A DNA stretch of 7,343 nucleotides from Deltaproteobacteria bacterium. GTDB lineage: Bacteria > Desulfobacterota > Anaeroferrophillalia > Anaeroferrophillales > Tharpellaceae. Position 1 is the first letter of the stretch. Each line of letters begins with the position of its first letter. Shown here piece after piece: positions 6,926-7,343 of this stretch. The notes under the pieces are model-generated. The model made no database searches. It saw only the letters and a list, made by a program, of their open reading frames with translations, and had not been told where the DNA came from. Where the stretch lies: the NCBI GenBank assembly GCA_030595135.1, contig JAUVDU010000067.1:1-7343 (forward strand). The letters run 5' to 3'. The translations under genes and the position numbers were made by a program.

Positions 6926-7066
6926 CTTGATGAAATGCTGGAGAAAGAGAAAGCTTCTGGTTTTCAGGGTTGCAAGTTCGCTGGTGGTCAGCTTATGGCC
7001 GTTTTGCGGATGGCGCAGGTAATCGTGCACTTTGCAAAAAAAAAGCCCGCCGACCCGCACGCGCAT
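6860..7066 (-). CDS. Possible small gene or gene remnant before the ATPase
   Basis: An open frame of 68 codons from ATG 7066; a GTG at 7099 would give 79. The part from 7066 to about 6925 uses common G/C-ending codons (CGC, GTG, CTG, ACC, AGC), unlike random sequence. It contains RHPQNGHKL, faintly like the RNPQTG turn of HU/IHF proteins, but spacing and the rest do not fit that family well. The last 20 or so codons are the 23-base repeat array, and the stop lies in its second copy. A nine-T run on this strand is a possible frameshift site. This may be a truncated gene whose 3' end was replaced by the array, or a non-coding region. I do not recognise a function. Confidence 0.25.
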   Translation of the reverse strand: MRVRVGGLFFCKVHDYLRHPQNGHKLTTSELATLKTRSFLFLQHFIKLTSFTIRRCISLHMDDIKLYN

Positions 7067-7160
7067 TTTTGTTCCAGATCGCCCAGTTGGCAAGATCACA
7101 AGGATAACTTCTAACTCAAGTCAGAAAGTTTAATTATAAGTAACAGGCAGGGAATAATTG

Positions 7161-7343
7161 TCAGCTGTAGACGGCATTGATCTCGGCGGCAAATTTTTTA
7201 TAGACGTTGGCCCTTCGGATTTTCATCGTCGCGGTCATTTCGTCGTCGTCGTGGTCGAGTTCTTTGGTCAGGAGTTTGAAGCGGCGGATATTCTCAACTC
7301 GGGCAAACTGCTGGTTGGTTTTCTCAACTTCAGCCTTGATCAG
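7161..7343 (-). CDS. AMP-forming long-chain fatty acid-CoA ligase, C-terminal end (partial)
   Basis: Sixty C-terminal residues are visible, beginning LIKAEVEKTNQQFARVE and ending in NAVYS before TGA. They match the end of FadD15-like and other long-chain acyl-CoA synthetases: V-x-x-x-N-x-x-(F/L)-A-R-V-E, then F-K-L-L-x-x-E-L, then the block MTATMKIRRANVYKKF. That block is the family's LTPTMK-(V/I)-RR motif with the conserved lysine of the mobile C-terminal domain. The enzyme activates fatty acids with ATP and CoA. The gene continues beyond the window, so length and start are unknown. Its end is followed by the AT-rich stretch and the accessory region rather than by a visible operon partner. 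Confidence 0.85.
   Translation of the reverse strand: MIKAEVEKTNQQFARVENIRRFKLLTKELDHDDDEMTATMKIRRANVYKKFAAEINAVYS

Larger units (their letters stand above)
6832..7160. other. 329-base stretch without a firmly identified gene
   Basis: Between the ATPase start and the acyl-CoA ligase stop lie the 23-base-period array (6834-6925), a small ORF with gene-like codons (6860-7066, - strand), a run of nine A at 7036-7044, and an AT-rich tail (about 7100-7160). I found no tRNA, hairpin terminator or insertion-sequence end. The imperfect inverted repeat near 7105-7130 has no following T run. Confidence 0.6.

Noticed and set aside
7030..7060. GC-rich block followed by nine T on the - strand as a terminator
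   Set aside because: The GC-rich part has no complementary arms to form a stem.
6980..7066. HU/IHF-family DNA-binding gene
   Set aside because: Only an RHPQNG turn is reminiscent of RNPQTG; the distances to flanking conserved positions and the C-terminus do not fit.

Overview
The window comes from a Gram-negative (diderm) bacterium of moderate GC content. It carries a seven-domain MCE lipid-transport protein of the LetB/PqiB type and a Kdo/WaaP-family lipopolysaccharide core kinase, both of which need an outer membrane. My guess is a proteobacterium or Desulfobacterota member, but nothing here fixes the genus.

Positions 1-4907 (+ strand) look like one envelope operon. The last codons of an upstream gene, perhaps a LetA/PqiA partner, are followed by the MCE protein (47-2719). 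Next come an exported protein of unknown family (2764-4023) and a WaaP-type kinase (about 4047-4907). Gaps are short (30 and 44 bases) and the last two genes nearly touch, so co-transcription is likely. The natural reading is traffic of lipids across the periplasm combined with modification of the LPS inner core. The exported protein is the unexplained member.

Positions 4946-6831 (- strand) are an accessory insert in style. They hold a YefM-YoeB toxin-antitoxin pair with a textbook promoter and a perfect inverted-repeat operator, preceded in transcription order by an AAA_14/DUF4143 ATPase. Upstream of the ATPase, at 6834-6925, is a striking array: four copies of a 15-base motif at an exact 23-base period. 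I know of no described function for it. It is the best candidate here for something undescribed.

Positions 6926-7160 hold no firmly identifiable gene, only a small ORF with gene-like codons whose end runs into the repeat array. From 7161 to the window edge (- strand) is the C-terminus of an AMP-forming long-chain fatty acid-CoA ligase, which resumes ordinary metabolism. The genes on the - strand converge on the envelope operon at about 4908-4945, where I see no clear hairpin terminator.
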